Below, in pieces: positions 18,521 to 26,952 of a DNA stretch of 64,000 nucleotides (within the stretch, counting starts at the first letter, position 1; each line of letters starts with the position of its first letter). The DNA is taken from NCBI GenBank assembly GCA_015075425.1, contig JABTUL010000003.1:152693-216692 (forward strand). Reading direction: 5' to 3'. A program made the translations under genes and the position numbers. A model generated the notes under the pieces. The model was not told the DNA's origin and made no database searches. It saw only the letters and a list, made by a program, of their open reading frames with translations. The DNA is from Spirochaetales bacterium (GTDB lineage: Bacteria > Spirochaetota > Leptospiria > Leptospirales > Leptonemataceae).

Positions 18521-20326
18521 AATCCGTTTCCAGAGTTCCTGGTCTCCCTGTTCTTCTATTTTTCTATACAGTGCCGTGTGCGGATGGGTATAAGGCTTTT
18601 GAATCAAAAGATAGTCGGCTTTTTGGAAAGCTTCAGTATCATTCTGCGGACACAGAAAGAAAGGCCTGTTTTTGAGGCCGTCCCCTCTGAGGGCAGCCAC
18701 AGCATTCAATCCGATGACCCCAATGGTTACATTTTGTTCGGAGTTCAATCGCCTGTAAAAATAGGTCCGCTCATCGCTATAAAAACTAAACGATTGCAAA
18801 TAGAAAGCCAGACAGGAGCTGCCCAGGGTGCACAGAACAAAGATGCGTGGACCGCTGAGACGTTGCAGCAGGATCAAAAGCAAGAAGAGGCCGCCAAAGG
18901 TCAGAACAACCGGCGCATCGCGATACAGAAGCTTGAAAGTACTGCGGGAAAATTCCGTGAGATTGATACCGGGTGCATCCAGGGGACCATACAGTTCGGC
19001 AAGGCGCAGGATTGCCAGAACAAGCTGTAAAGCAAGGAGGAGAGTCATGAATCGATAGAGCCAGACCGACTTCTGACTGGCGACGATGGTCAGAAAGTAC
19101 AGGGCGACCGTGAGAGGCATAAGCTGACGCAGTTGTCGCAGTGGTATAATATAATAAAATACAGTAAATACAATAGTAATGAGCAGCAGACCTGGAAGAA
19201 GGGAGGGCAGGGCTCTCTTTTTGAGCAGATGGTAGCAGACAACAATCAGGCAGAGTAGCAGGAGCGGTGCGTAGTGGGGGTCGGTAAGAAAGTCGTAGAA
19301 CCGGAATTCATGGAATTCATGGGACTTATAAAAATCTCTGTCGTACAGGCCCGTCCAGCCCGCCAGGGGAAGGTGAGCCGGGTAGAGGGGATTCCCCGTC
19401 CAGAAAAAATTGCGCACATAAAAGAAGGAACCGGTTGCAAGCCCCGGCAAAAGAGGAAGTGGTTTAAAGCGCAGGCGTAATACAGTGAAGGCCCAGAGGA
19501 TGAGGGAAGCAGCATACAAAGAGCCGCTGTATTTACAGGCAGCCATAAGTCCGGCGGCAAGGCCGGCGTGCAGTAAATGGTAGGAATGCTCCGTTTTTTG
19601 GTAGAGCAGAAAATTCCACAGGCAGAAGGCAAAAAGAACCGTTAGCAAAAGATCCGCTTCCGCTACCAGGATCCCCGAGAAGCATAAAGGGGAGAGTGCA
19701 AAAATCAGAACTGAGAGATCTGTGCTTTTTTTTAGACACAGTGCGATGCCCCGCAAAGACCAGAAAAGTAAAAACCAGAGAAACACAGGCAGGCTGTCGG
19801 CAAATCGGAAGGAGCCGCCCATGAGAGCGCCGCCATAAAAGAGCTGGGGCAGGGCCGGATAGAAAGGCGGCGAGAGGTCTCCAAAGGCGGTCTGGTTCTG
19901 GATCTGCCCCTGCAGCCATTGCCCGGGCCATTCCAGATGGTAGGTCAGGGCGTCCCAGCCTGACGGAGGGGTCAGGGCGTTGAAGAAAAAGCCCAGAGCA
20001 AGCGCAACGGCCGTCCCCGAGGTAACCCATCCTGCCAGGCCACCCTGGCTTTGAGGGAAAATCGGCGCTAAGAACCGGAGCCTGAGCCTGAGTCGGTGCC
20101 GCTTTCTGAGCCGGTTCTGAGCCAGAAGGAGGAGGGTCAGTCCCAGGATCACGCGAAGGAGAAGCAGGGAAATGAGTTCGTAGCTTGCCCGGAGTACAAG
20201 TAAATAGTCCAGGCAGACCAGGGTCAGATACCACAGCGGCCAGCTGCTCATTCTGCCGCGCAGGAGTAAAATCAGCGGAACGATGATGAGGAGCTGCGCG
20301 ATCAGGAACAGGGCGAAGGCAGCCAT
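18509..20326 (-). CDS. Multispanning membrane protein, GT-C/ArnT-like glycosyltransferase
   Basis: 605 residues with a dozen or so hydrophobic segments. After the first spans comes SGWDALTYHLEWPGQW, which matches the D-x-Y-H/first-loop signature of GT39/GT-C (dolichyl-phosphate-mannose or arabinose transferase-like) proteins, followed by FFWTGNPLYPAH, also typical. Substrate cannot be told from sequence. Its ATG shares one base with the stop of the acyltransferase gene (TGATG), so the two are translationally coupled and may both modify envelope lipids or glycans. Confidence 0.7.
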   Translation of the reverse strand: MAAFALFLIAQLLIIVPLILLLRGRMSSWPLWYLTLVCLDYLLVLRASYELISLLLLRVILGLTLLLLAQNRLRKRHRLRLRLRFLAPIFPQSQGGLAGWVTSGTAVALALGFFFNALTPPSGWDALTYHLEWPGQWLQGQIQNQTAFGDLSPPFYPALPQLFYGGALMGGSFRFADSLPVFLWFLLFWSLRGIALCLKKSTDLSVLIFALSPLCFSGILVAEADLLLTVLFAFCLWNFLLYQKTEHSYHLLHAGLAAGLMAACKYSGSLYAASLILWAFTVLRLRFKPLPLLPGLATGSFFYVRNFFWTGNPLYPAHLPLAGWTGLYDRDFYKSHEFHEFRFYDFLTDPHYAPLLLLCLIVVCYHLLKKRALPSLLPGLLLITIVFTVFYYIIPLRQLRQLMPLTVALYFLTIVASQKSVWLYRFMTLLLALQLVLAILRLAELYGPLDAPGINLTEFSRSTFKLLYRDAPVVLTFGGLFLLLILLQRLSGPRIFVLCTLGSSCLAFYLQSFSFYSDERTYFYRRLNSEQNVTIGVIGLNAVAALRGDGLKNRPFFLCPQNDTEAFQKADYLLIQKPYTHPHTALYRKIEEQGDQELWKRILRD

Positions 20327-21870
20327 CAGGGACTGCAGTCAATGAGCAAGCGATCGATGCTATCAATCAGTTGATAACGAAGCTGGCGCAAAGTTCCGAT
20401 TCGTTTACGCAGGAAGAGTTCACTCAGACCGTCTTTGATAAAATGAAAAACCCGACGCCACTGGTTTCCAGCATAAAGGGAAGTGCGCCACAGTCTCCCC
20501 ATGAGGTACAGGCAGAGGGCGGCCACACCGAACGCCGGCCACAGTGGCAGATAGAGGTGAGTCAGGTAAAAGAGAAGAGCGGTCTGCAGCGGGTAACAGA
20601 TGAGGACGGCGGCAAAAGCAGCAACGATCGCCTTCTCATCGCCGTCCACTTTAGCCTGCTTGCGTACCTCAATCGTATAAAAACGCATCAACCGGCCGGC
20701 CTGGCGCGGAAGAAAATTGGTCAGGTAGCCGTACAGCGCCACAGGAAGCAGCGCCAGGCCACGCAGAAGGCAGAGCAGATGATACCCCCAGGCCGATGCA
20801 CTGTTCTCGCGGCGGATCAGCGCATCCGGCAATCGGGATTTTTTGAGGTCCTGCCGGTATCGACTTAACATGGCCTGCAGGGCGCTTAAACGCTCCTGAC
20901 CGTCTCTGGTGCGATTGGCCACAAGAATCGCGTCTGCGATCTGTTTACTAATGACATATTTTTCTTTTATATTGCCGTAAGGTCCCATGTACTTAACGGG
21001 CGAAAGCGCATAAAGGGAAACGCAGTCATCAATCAGATCAATTCTTGAGGGTTCAGGTATGGAGATGATCGTTTCTTCAATGGATTTCTGTACATGTTCT
21101 TTGCCGGCTGCCAGCAGTTTTTTCTCCAATCCGGCCCATTCCTCAGCCGGGAGCGCAAGCGCATTGGTGGGTTTTTCCAGCAGCTGTTTGAGCAAAACCG
21201 GGCGGTGAAAGATCAGGCAGACAGAGGATTGAAATTTATTGATGCGATCATAGTAAAAACCATAGGGTACAATTTTTAGATTCAGATTGAAATTGAATTC
21301 TTTCTCTGCAGCGATTGCGATGGCCATGAAGCCCAGTTTGATCTTTTGTAGCTTGCGGCTGTCCGTTGATTTTCCCTCGCCAAAGATATTGAAAATACGC
21401 CCGCGAGCTAACATTTCTAACGCTTCGCGCAGTGATTCCTGATTTGCCTTGACCCGCTCCGCTTCCGGCAGGCCGCTTAAATCCTGATCCTGCTTGCGCG
21501 ATAGCGGCACCATCAATGCGTAGTTTCGCAATATGGGGCCGATCACGGGCAGACCGGTAATCGTATCTTTGGCCGCAGTAGCTACGGGATGACGGATAAC
21601 GGTGAGGAGATTGAAGAAATCCAGCAAGGAATTGGGATGATTGCCCACAAGGATCACCGGTCCATCGGCTGGAATGTTTTCCAGACCAATTGCTGTGATT
21701 TCTGCATGCTGTGTGCGGGCAATGGCCCGGAAAAGGGCACGCAACAGGAAAAAGGGGACGGGAGCTTTGCGGCGGATAGAATGGATACCGCGGTAGATTC
21801 GACCGGCCTGTTCATCCTCCGGCAGCAACCAGTGGCCGATGATGGGAATTTTTTTGATTTTTTCAAACAT
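20326..21870 (-). CDS. PlsC-like glycerolipid acyltransferase
   Basis: 514 residues. The acyltransferase core near the N-terminus contains VGNHPNSLLDF (the H-x-D catalytic block in the NHPN form common in spirochaetes and Bacteroidetes) and about 110 residues later FGEGKST, the phosphate-binding FPEG-like motif. The C-terminal third carries two or more membrane segments (around 370-395 and 425-465). It would transfer an acyl chain to a lysophospholipid or glycerol phosphate at the inner membrane. Coupled to the downstream membrane glycosyltransferase-like gene. Confidence 0.8.
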   Translation of the reverse strand: MFEKIKKIPIIGHWLLPEDEQAGRIYRGIHSIRRKAPVPFFLLRALFRAIARTQHAEITAIGLENIPADGPVILVGNHPNSLLDFFNLLTVIRHPVATAAKDTITGLPVIGPILRNYALMVPLSRKQDQDLSGLPEAERVKANQESLREALEMLARGRIFNIFGEGKSTDSRKLQKIKLGFMAIAIAAEKEFNFNLNLKIVPYGFYYDRINKFQSSVCLIFHRPVLLKQLLEKPTNALALPAEEWAGLEKKLLAAGKEHVQKSIEETIISIPEPSRIDLIDDCVSLYALSPVKYMGPYGNIKEKYVISKQIADAILVANRTRDGQERLSALQAMLSRYRQDLKKSRLPDALIRRENSASAWGYHLLCLLRGLALLPVALYGYLTNFLPRQAGRLMRFYTIEVRKQAKVDGDEKAIVAAFAAVLICYPLQTALLFYLTHLYLPLWPAFGVAALCLYLMGRLWRTSLYAGNQWRRVFHFIKDGLSELFLRKRIGTLRQLRYQLIDSIDRLLIDCSP

Positions 21871-21887
21871 GCAAAACCTCGGATTTT

Positions 21888-23522
21888 TTAGAAAACCTGC
21901 CGGACGGAAAAAGAGGCCTCCGCCATGTAGCTTCCGTATTCGACATCTCGCAGAGTGCGGTAGCCATCGCCAGCACGGAAATAGCCAACTTGACCTTCAA
22001 GGGTCAAACCGCCCAGAATCCGGTAAACGGCAGAAAGATTGATTTCGTCTCCCACCAAATTCGAATCCTTGCGGATTCCGGGATGATTGAAAAAATAGAA
22101 TTGTTCCTCTCTTTTTAAGAAAGGTGTCCCCGTTGCATCCAGTTCCCAGCGTAAAAGGAAAGGAAAGCGAGTGTGAAAGCGGTTGTATTCCATTGTGGGC
22201 GTGCGGTAAAGTTCAATGTAGTAGTAACCCAGGCGCAGTTGCAAACCGTTTTCAAATCGGTAACGTAACAGCATCCCTTTTTCTACAAGCCCGGTCAGTT
22301 GACCGCCCCGGAAAAGGGTGTAACCTCCGGAGGAATCAATGGCCAGGCGGGAGATCTGCACAGAAGAAATCGCGGAACGGAACTGGTCACTGCGGACAAA
22401 GGAGGGACGGTTATCCCCTTCCACTCCCAATCGACCGCTGGCACCCGCAGCTTGCAGGCTGAGCTCCAGGCTGTCTGTCAGATTGTAGCCCAGTTCCATT
22501 TGACCTGCACCGGCATTGACCCGGTACTCTTTGCGCGGTATTTCCTGGTAGTAGCTCTGGCCGGCATGAATGGGCGCCAGATAGCGGCCCTCCGGATCCT
22601 GGATGTAACCGGATCGGTTCAGCTGATCCTTCACTACCAGGCGGGCCGGTTCTCCAATCGACTCGAGCCGTTCCGGTCTTTCAAAACGACCCCAGTTGCC
22701 AATGGCATGGAACAAAAAAGTGAAGGAGCCGACCTGGCCGCGGACATAAAGCCCTGACCAGTACAGTCTCACGGTTTCGAAACCATCCCCCGCTCCGCCG
22801 GCATTGCGGTCGTCGCGGAAGACGCCGTAAAGTACAGAATCCGTGCGTGGAAAGTTAATGTTCCAGCGCAGAATGCCCTGCGTAACATCATTGAAATTGC
22901 TGTCGGCGAAGCCATTGTTATCCTGGTCCAGGTTTGAATTGTCCTCAGAGCGGATCAGGAAGCTTTCAAAAGATGATTTGATGGCCGGAAATTCTGCAAA
23001 GCCGCGAAAGCCGGCGCCGCTTCCGGCCAGTACCATGCCGTTGGGGGTGGAGAAAGTAAGGATGCCTGTATCCATGACCAGACTGCGTGGGGCATTGTGG
23101 AGCCGTAAAAATAGTTCTCGGGTTTCCAGGTTGGTACGTCCAGAGCCTTTTCCTCCGGAACCGGGTCCGCTTGTTCCTGGTTCACGCCCAAAAATCAAAT
23201 TTCCCACTTCCAGTCCAAAATGCACAGCCGCAATGGGCGAGGGGCGGATGGCAAAATCGACCCGGAAGCGAATAAAAGTAAAATCCACTTCTTCGCGGCA
23301 GGCGGAATTTGTGCTGTTGGAAAGTCCGGCCGGTCGCGGGTTGGGTGGAGGGCAGACCGGCTCGTATTTTTGGGCTTCAGGTCGCGCCAATTCTTCCGGC
23401 CGCCCCAGAGGCAAATCACGATTGAGAAAAAAGCTCTGCACGAACATATCGCCTCCCCAATCAAAACTGCGATTGCGCTGGTTTTCCGATTGGGCCAGAA
23501 GGGGCAGCGCCAGAAGAAGCAA
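21888..23522 (-). CDS. Probable outer-membrane beta-barrel protein
   Basis: 544 residues. A hydrophobic signal ends in LPLLAQ, and the mature sequence has repeated amphipathic strands rich in aromatic and glycine residues ending in a phenylalanine (SVRQVF), the usual outer-membrane assembly signal. It resembles alginate-export/porin-like proteins in layout only. The assigned start is a TTG with a short n-region; translation may begin slightly upstream at a non-ATG codon, which would add a lysine and improve the signal peptide. It lies 17 bases after the solute-binding protein gene. Confidence 0.65.
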   Translation of the reverse strand: MLLLALPLLAQSENQRNRSFDWGGDMFVQSFFLNRDLPLGRPEELARPEAQKYEPVCPPPNPRPAGLSNSTNSACREEVDFTFIRFRVDFAIRPSPIAAVHFGLEVGNLIFGREPGTSGPGSGGKGSGRTNLETRELFLRLHNAPRSLVMDTGILTFSTPNGMVLAGSGAGFRGFAEFPAIKSSFESFLIRSEDNSNLDQDNNGFADSNFNDVTQGILRWNINFPRTDSVLYGVFRDDRNAGGAGDGFETVRLYWSGLYVRGQVGSFTFLFHAIGNWGRFERPERLESIGEPARLVVKDQLNRSGYIQDPEGRYLAPIHAGQSYYQEIPRKEYRVNAGAGQMELGYNLTDSLELSLQAAGASGRLGVEGDNRPSFVRSDQFRSAISSVQISRLAIDSSGGYTLFRGGQLTGLVEKGMLLRYRFENGLQLRLGYYYIELYRTPTMEYNRFHTRFPFLLRWELDATGTPFLKREEQFYFFNHPGIRKDSNLVGDEINLSAVYRILGGLTLEGQVGYFRAGDGYRTLRDVEYGSYMAEASFSVRQVF

Positions 23523-23539
23523 TGCAGGGCAGGTGGATT

Positions 23540-24346
23540 TTAAGGAATCCAGGAGCCATCCTCCTGGTAGCGTCGGCGGATTTCCTCCAGTCGGCCGGTG
23601 CGGCGCAGTTCTTTCAGGAAGAAATTGATCCGGATAAGCAGTTCCAGTTGATCCAGATGGACAGCCATAGATAAGTGTTCTTCATTTTTTCGTGAACGAA
23701 GATAGACAAAGGAACTGAGCAATTCTTTATCACGTAAAAGAAGAGTGCGGATGAAGGTGTTATCTCCGGCCAGTATGGCAATCCTCTGTGCTTTGAGATC
23801 CTCAATCATGGTCGGTCGGTGTGAGTAGGGGCGAATGGTATGAGATTGGTATTCAGAGCCGTTCCGGAGGGCCAGATGGTTAGTGGAATCTTTCATGACG
23901 CCGATGGAAAGTCCGCTGAAATGCTGCAGGTCTTCCAGGCGGCTGAATTCGCGACCGGGAAAGGTGTTGTTATCTGGCTCTGGCGGCAGACGCCGGCGGT
24001 TCAAAAGGGCAGCGTGGGAATCTATCAAGTAAGGATCACTGAAGAGAACCCGCCGCCCCCGCTCAAGGTTGGAACTGATGCCTCCCAGAGCGATGTCGAT
24101 TTTTTGGCTTTGAACCGCAGTCAGAAGTTCTTTGACAGAGAAAAATTTGAACTGTGCTTCTTTTTCCAGAAAATTTGCCAGCAACCGGGCAATTTCAACA
24201 TCAATTCCCGGATAGCCTTCCCTGGGGTTGCTGATGTGAAAGGGCTGGTAATTGATCTGCAGTCCAAATCGCAGCGCCGATTTGGGCTCCTCTCCAGCCA
24301 GCAGTAGGGAAGTGTAAAAAAGGAAGATACACAGAAATGCGCGCAT
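23540..24346 (-). CDS. Family 3 periplasmic solute-binding protein
   Basis: About 268 residues with a signal peptide (MRAFLCIFLFYTSLLLAG) and a bacterial family 3 binding-protein domain. Seen are GLQINYQPFHI, the YPGIDVEIARLLA segment, a KIDIALGGISSN stretch and FSDPYLID. Such proteins bind amino acids or similar small ligands in the periplasm for an ABC importer or a sensor. No permease or ATPase gene is adjacent, so it may be an orphan or serve as a sensor. Two ATGs in tandem (24349 and 24346) lie inside a strong hairpin. The outer-membrane protein gene follows. Confidence 0.8.
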   Translation of the reverse strand: MRAFLCIFLFYTSLLLAGEEPKSALRFGLQINYQPFHISNPREGYPGIDVEIARLLANFLEKEAQFKFFSVKELLTAVQSQKIDIALGGISSNLERGRRVLFSDPYLIDSHAALLNRRRLPPEPDNNTFPGREFSRLEDLQHFSGLSIGVMKDSTNHLALRNGSEYQSHTIRPYSHRPTMIEDLKAQRIAILAGDNTFIRTLLLRDKELLSSFVYLRSRKNEEHLSMAVHLDQLELLIRINFFLKELRRTGRLEEIRRRYQEDGSWIP

Positions 24347-24375
24347 CATGACTCTTTAACAGAGTCATGATGCGC
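24341..24375 (-). promoter_or_regulatory. Perfect 15-bp inverted repeat covering the start codons of the solute-binding protein gene
   Basis: The arms GCGCATCATGACTCT (24341-24355) and AGAGTCATGATGCGC (24361-24375) are exact reverse complements around a five-base loop. In the minus-strand message both start ATGs sit in the stem and the weak ribosome site (AAGAG) is partly in the loop. There is no U-run on either side, so it is not a classical terminator. It could block translation, bind a dimeric regulator, or separate expression of the upstream CpxP-like gene from this one. Confidence 0.7.
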
Positions 24376-24400
24376 TGCAGGATTGCAAGTGAAAATGGTT

Positions 24401-24841
24401 TTATTCTTGCGGCAGTTCGATGCGCCGCAGCTTTTTGCGGATCTTTTCGTTGATCTCGGATTTCTGGGCGTCATCCAGAATACTATAGAATTCTGAATAG
24501 TAGTCGGGAAGCTTCAGGAATGCGGATTGCCTTTCCTGCATGGCCCGCTTGATGCCGGCGGTCTGTGCTGCCACATCGGGATTTTCTTTTTCAAATTCCT
24601 GCTTGAGTTCGCGCAGGACTCCGTTGCGTGCTGCCTGGTGCGCTTCAATGTCCACTTTCAGACGACTGCGAATGCTCTGGTAGCGTTCATTTTGCTCGGG
24701 CGATAGGTTTAAGCTCTTGACCCGCCGGTCCAGTTTGCAGAGAATTCGTTCTGCCCCCTGCTGAGGTCTGTAGCTGCGACAATTGGCAGCGGTGAAAAGT
24801 AGCAAAAGCGCAATGGCGCCTGTGCTGATTTTTTGAATCAT
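24401..24841 (-). CDS. CpxP/Spy-like periplasmic lipoprotein
   Basis: 146 residues with a signal ending in a lipobox-like TAANC. The mature part is all helix and highly charged, with LNLSPEQNERYQSIRSRL, an LTxxQ-type repeat seen in Spy and CpxP, and a second related stretch near the C-terminus (LDDAQKSEINEKI). CpxP and Spy are stress chaperones, and CpxP also restrains the CpxA kinase. The divergent neighbours are a CpxR/CpxA-like pair, and CpxR-box-like sites lie between, which supports the call. The lipid anchor is unlike enterobacterial CpxP. Confidence 0.7.
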   Translation of the reverse strand: MIQKISTGAIALLLLFTAANCRSYRPQQGAERILCKLDRRVKSLNLSPEQNERYQSIRSRLKVDIEAHQAARNGVLRELKQEFEKENPDVAAQTAGIKRAMQERQSAFLKLPDYYSEFYSILDDAQKSEINEKIRKKLRRIELPQE

Positions 24842-24910
24842 AAGGATCTCCTTTTGTATTTAAAGACGGCGTAGTGGCGGCAATCGGTGTAAACCGGGGG
24901 TGAATTAGAC

Positions 24911-24925
24911 TTTACAAACCCTTAC
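24911..24925 (-). promoter_or_regulatory. CpxR-box-like site facing the lipoprotein gene
   Basis: Read on the minus strand the site is GTAAG-N5-GTAAA, one mismatch from the enterobacterial CpxR consensus GTAAA-N5-GTAAA. It lies 70-84 bases upstream of the CpxP/Spy-like start. Confidence 0.55.
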
Positions 24926-24940
24926 AAAGGGCCCGCAAAT

Positions 24941-24955
24941 GTAAAATTTTGTAAA
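24941..24955 (+). promoter_or_regulatory. CpxR-box-like site facing the regulator/kinase operon
   Basis: The plus strand reads GTAAA-ATTTT-GTAAA, an exact match to the CpxR consensus GTAAA-N5-GTAAA. Its centre is about 70 bases before the likely transcription start of the response regulator gene, a position suitable for activation. Confidence 0.6.
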
Positions 24956-24982
24956 AGAATCAAGCGGGCACGGTTTTTTTCC

Positions 24983-25012
24983 TTGCCCGGCGCACATTCT
25001 TCTGGCTATTCT
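24983..25012 (+). promoter_or_regulatory. Candidate sigma70-type promoter of the two-component operon
   Basis: TTGCCC (24983-24988) and TATTCT (25007-25012) are separated by 18 bases. The regulator ATG follows ten bases later, so the message would have little or no leader. Prediction only. Confidence 0.35.
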
Positions 25013-25021
25013 CAAAAATAG

Positions 25022-25717
25022 ATGGATCGGATTCTCATCGTTGACGACGATAAAAAACTGCAATCATTACTGGTTGACTATTTGCGTGATGCGGGCTATG
25101 AGCCGGCCGGCTGCTATGATGGTAGCGCAGCTCTGATCTGGCTGCGGGAACACTCCTGTGATCTGATCATCCTGGATATTATGATGCCCGGCATGGATGG
25201 TCTGGCTGTTCTGCGCGAATTGCGCAAGGCTTCCGATGTGCCGGTGATCATGCTTACGGCGCGGGGAGATGATATGGATCGCATTGTTGGGCTGGAGCTG
25301 GGCGCTGATGATTACCTGCCCAAGCCCTTCAATCCGCGGGAGCTTCTGGCGCGTATCAAAGCCGTTCGTCGCCGGGAAAAGCGGCAGACGCTGATCTCTT
25401 CTGCGAACCAGATTACTATCGGAGATTTACGCTACCACCGCAATCAACATCGGTTGGATCGCGGGCCGGAAGTCTGTCAGCTATCGCAGGCAGAAGGAAG
25501 GTTGCTTGAGGTATTGATGGAACATGCAGATGAGGTGGTGAGTCGCGAAGCAATCATGCAGGCCACTCAGGGGCGGGAATTCATGGGTTTTGAGCGCTCC
25601 ATTGATGTTCATGTTAGCAAGTTGCGCCTGAAGCTTGAGACGCTGGGCGCGGGAAGGAATCGTATCCAGACGATCCGCGGCTCAGGGTATCGTTTTCTTT
25701 CCGGGGCGGACGCATGA
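25022..25717 (+). CDS. OmpR/CpxR-family response regulator
   Basis: 231 residues. The receiver domain has the acidic pocket at D8-D10, the phospho-acceptor D52 in LIILDIMMPGMDG, the conserved T in MLTARG and K in LPKPF. The C-terminal winged-helix DNA-binding domain (about 130-230) includes SRLKLETL-type recognition features (SIDVHVSKLRLKLE). It is most like CpxR/RstA. The ATG overlaps nothing upstream, and its stop overlaps the kinase start by four bases. The CpxR-like sites in the upstream region suggest that it regulates itself and the divergent lipoprotein. Confidence 0.93.
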   Translation: MDRILIVDDDKKLQSLLVDYLRDAGYEPAGCYDGSAALIWLREHSCDLIILDIMMPGMDGLAVLRELRKASDVPVIMLTARGDDMDRIVGLELGADDYLPKPFNPRELLARIKAVRRREKRQTLISSANQITIGDLRYHRNQHRLDRGPEVCQLSQAEGRLLEVLMEHADEVVSREAIMQATQGREFMGFERSIDVHVSKLRLKLETLGAGRNRIQTIRGSGYRFLSGADA

Positions 25718-26952
25718 AAGTCGGTACCAAACTCTTTCTTTCCTTTCTGGCAGCGTCGCTCCTCGCTGCGGCTTTAAGTGCCGGCCTTGCTTTCCAGTTC
25801 CGTTCCGGGGAGATCCGCTACCAGGAGTATTTTGCGCGGGCCGCAGACGCACTGGGGAGTCTTTCTCTGGAACTCATGGCCGGATACAGCGGCAGGAGAG
25901 AGGAAAAAAAGGATCAACTGGCCCGGCGCTACGCCGGGCTCTGCCATTGCGAGGTCTTCTGGCAGACGCCCGTTGCGGTGTCTGATGCGCTGCTACTTGC
26001 GCCCGGGGCCCGGCTGGAGAAAAACTTCAGGCATTTTCAACTGCACCTGCAACCGGACCCACAGATTGCCGAGGAACTGGTTTTTATCTGGCGCACGCCC
26101 GATCATCGCGGCGAACACAAATGGTTTTTTGTCGCCCTGGGCCTTGGTTTTGCTCTCGTGATCATGCTCTACCCTGTGTCGCGACTTCTCAGTCAGCCTT
26201 TGCGGGAGATGAAGGATACGGTGCAGGCGCTGGCGGACGGCGATTTGAGTCGGCGGGTCAGGAGCGTACGTCAGGATGAACTCGGTGAACTGGGGCATGC
26301 GGTAAATAAAATGGCGGACCGAATTAAAGAACTTCTGGATTCTGCTGTGGAACTGAATGCTCACGTCTCCCATGAGTTGCGCTCACCGCTGGCCCGTATG
26401 CGACTGGCTCTCGAGCTTCTGGAGCAAAAAGACGGCACGTCCCCTTACTATGGAACGCTTAAGAGTGAAATAGAACATCTGGATGCGCTCATCGGTCGCA
26501 TACTGCTTTTATCGCGCCTGGAAACAAAGCCGCTAATGCATGCCGGGCGCGTTGCCCTGCATGACTTGATCCGCGAAGAAGCGGATCGCTTGCCGGCCGG
26601 AGGATTGGACCTGCGCTTACAGGAGGTCTGGATTGCTGCAGATTCGGTACTGGTGCGTTCTTTGGTTCGCAATCTGCTGGAAAACGCCAGCCGATTTCGT
26701 CAGGGGCAAAGTCCGGTAACCGTCGTACTTGAGAGCCAGGAAGTTGCACTGGAAGTGCGCAATGTTGCCGCCCAGGCTGGCCCCGGGCTTGAGCGGCCCT
26801 TTGTGCGCGGTGACAATGCCACGGATGAGGGCAGCGGGCTGGGTCTTGCTCTGGTTGAGCGCATCGCGCGACTGCATGGCTGGCGCTGGCGCTATGGTGA
26901 GGAAAGTGGATTTTTCACGGTCAGAGTATGGTTTTCTCCGCTTCCGCCTTGA
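25714..26952 (+). CDS. CpxA-like sensor histidine kinase
   Basis: 412 residues: an N-terminal span (about 7-27), a periplasmic loop of about 110 residues, a second span (about 140-160), a HAMP domain, the dimerisation H-box NAHVSHELRSPLARM (very close to CpxA), the N-box NLLENASRF and the G-box GSGLGLAL. The G1 box between them is shortened (VRNVAAQAGPGL replaces the usual DNGPGI), so nucleotide binding may be atypical. It would phosphorylate the regulator just upstream. The 3' end overlaps the convergent patatin gene by 32 bases. Confidence 0.92.
   Translation: MKVGTKLFLSFLAASLLAAALSAGLAFQFRSGEIRYQEYFARAADALGSLSLELMAGYSGRREEKKDQLARRYAGLCHCEVFWQTPVAVSDALLLAPGARLEKNFRHFQLHLQPDPQIAEELVFIWRTPDHRGEHKWFFVALGLGFALVIMLYPVSRLLSQPLREMKDTVQALADGDLSRRVRSVRQDELGELGHAVNKMADRIKELLDSAVELNAHVSHELRSPLARMRLALELLEQKDGTSPYYGTLKSEIEHLDALIGRILLLSRLETKPLMHAGRVALHDLIREEADRLPAGGLDLRLQEVWIAADSVLVRSLVRNLLENASRFRQGQSPVTVVLESQEVALEVRNVAAQAGPGLERPFVRGDNATDEGSGLGLALVERIARLHGWRWRYGEESGFFTVRVWFSPLPP

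Noticed and set aside
22843..23628. 261-residue plus-strand ORF
   Set aside because: Antisense to the outer-membrane protein gene, with Arg/Ser/Pro-rich shadow composition; the minus-strand product has a clear exported barrel pattern.
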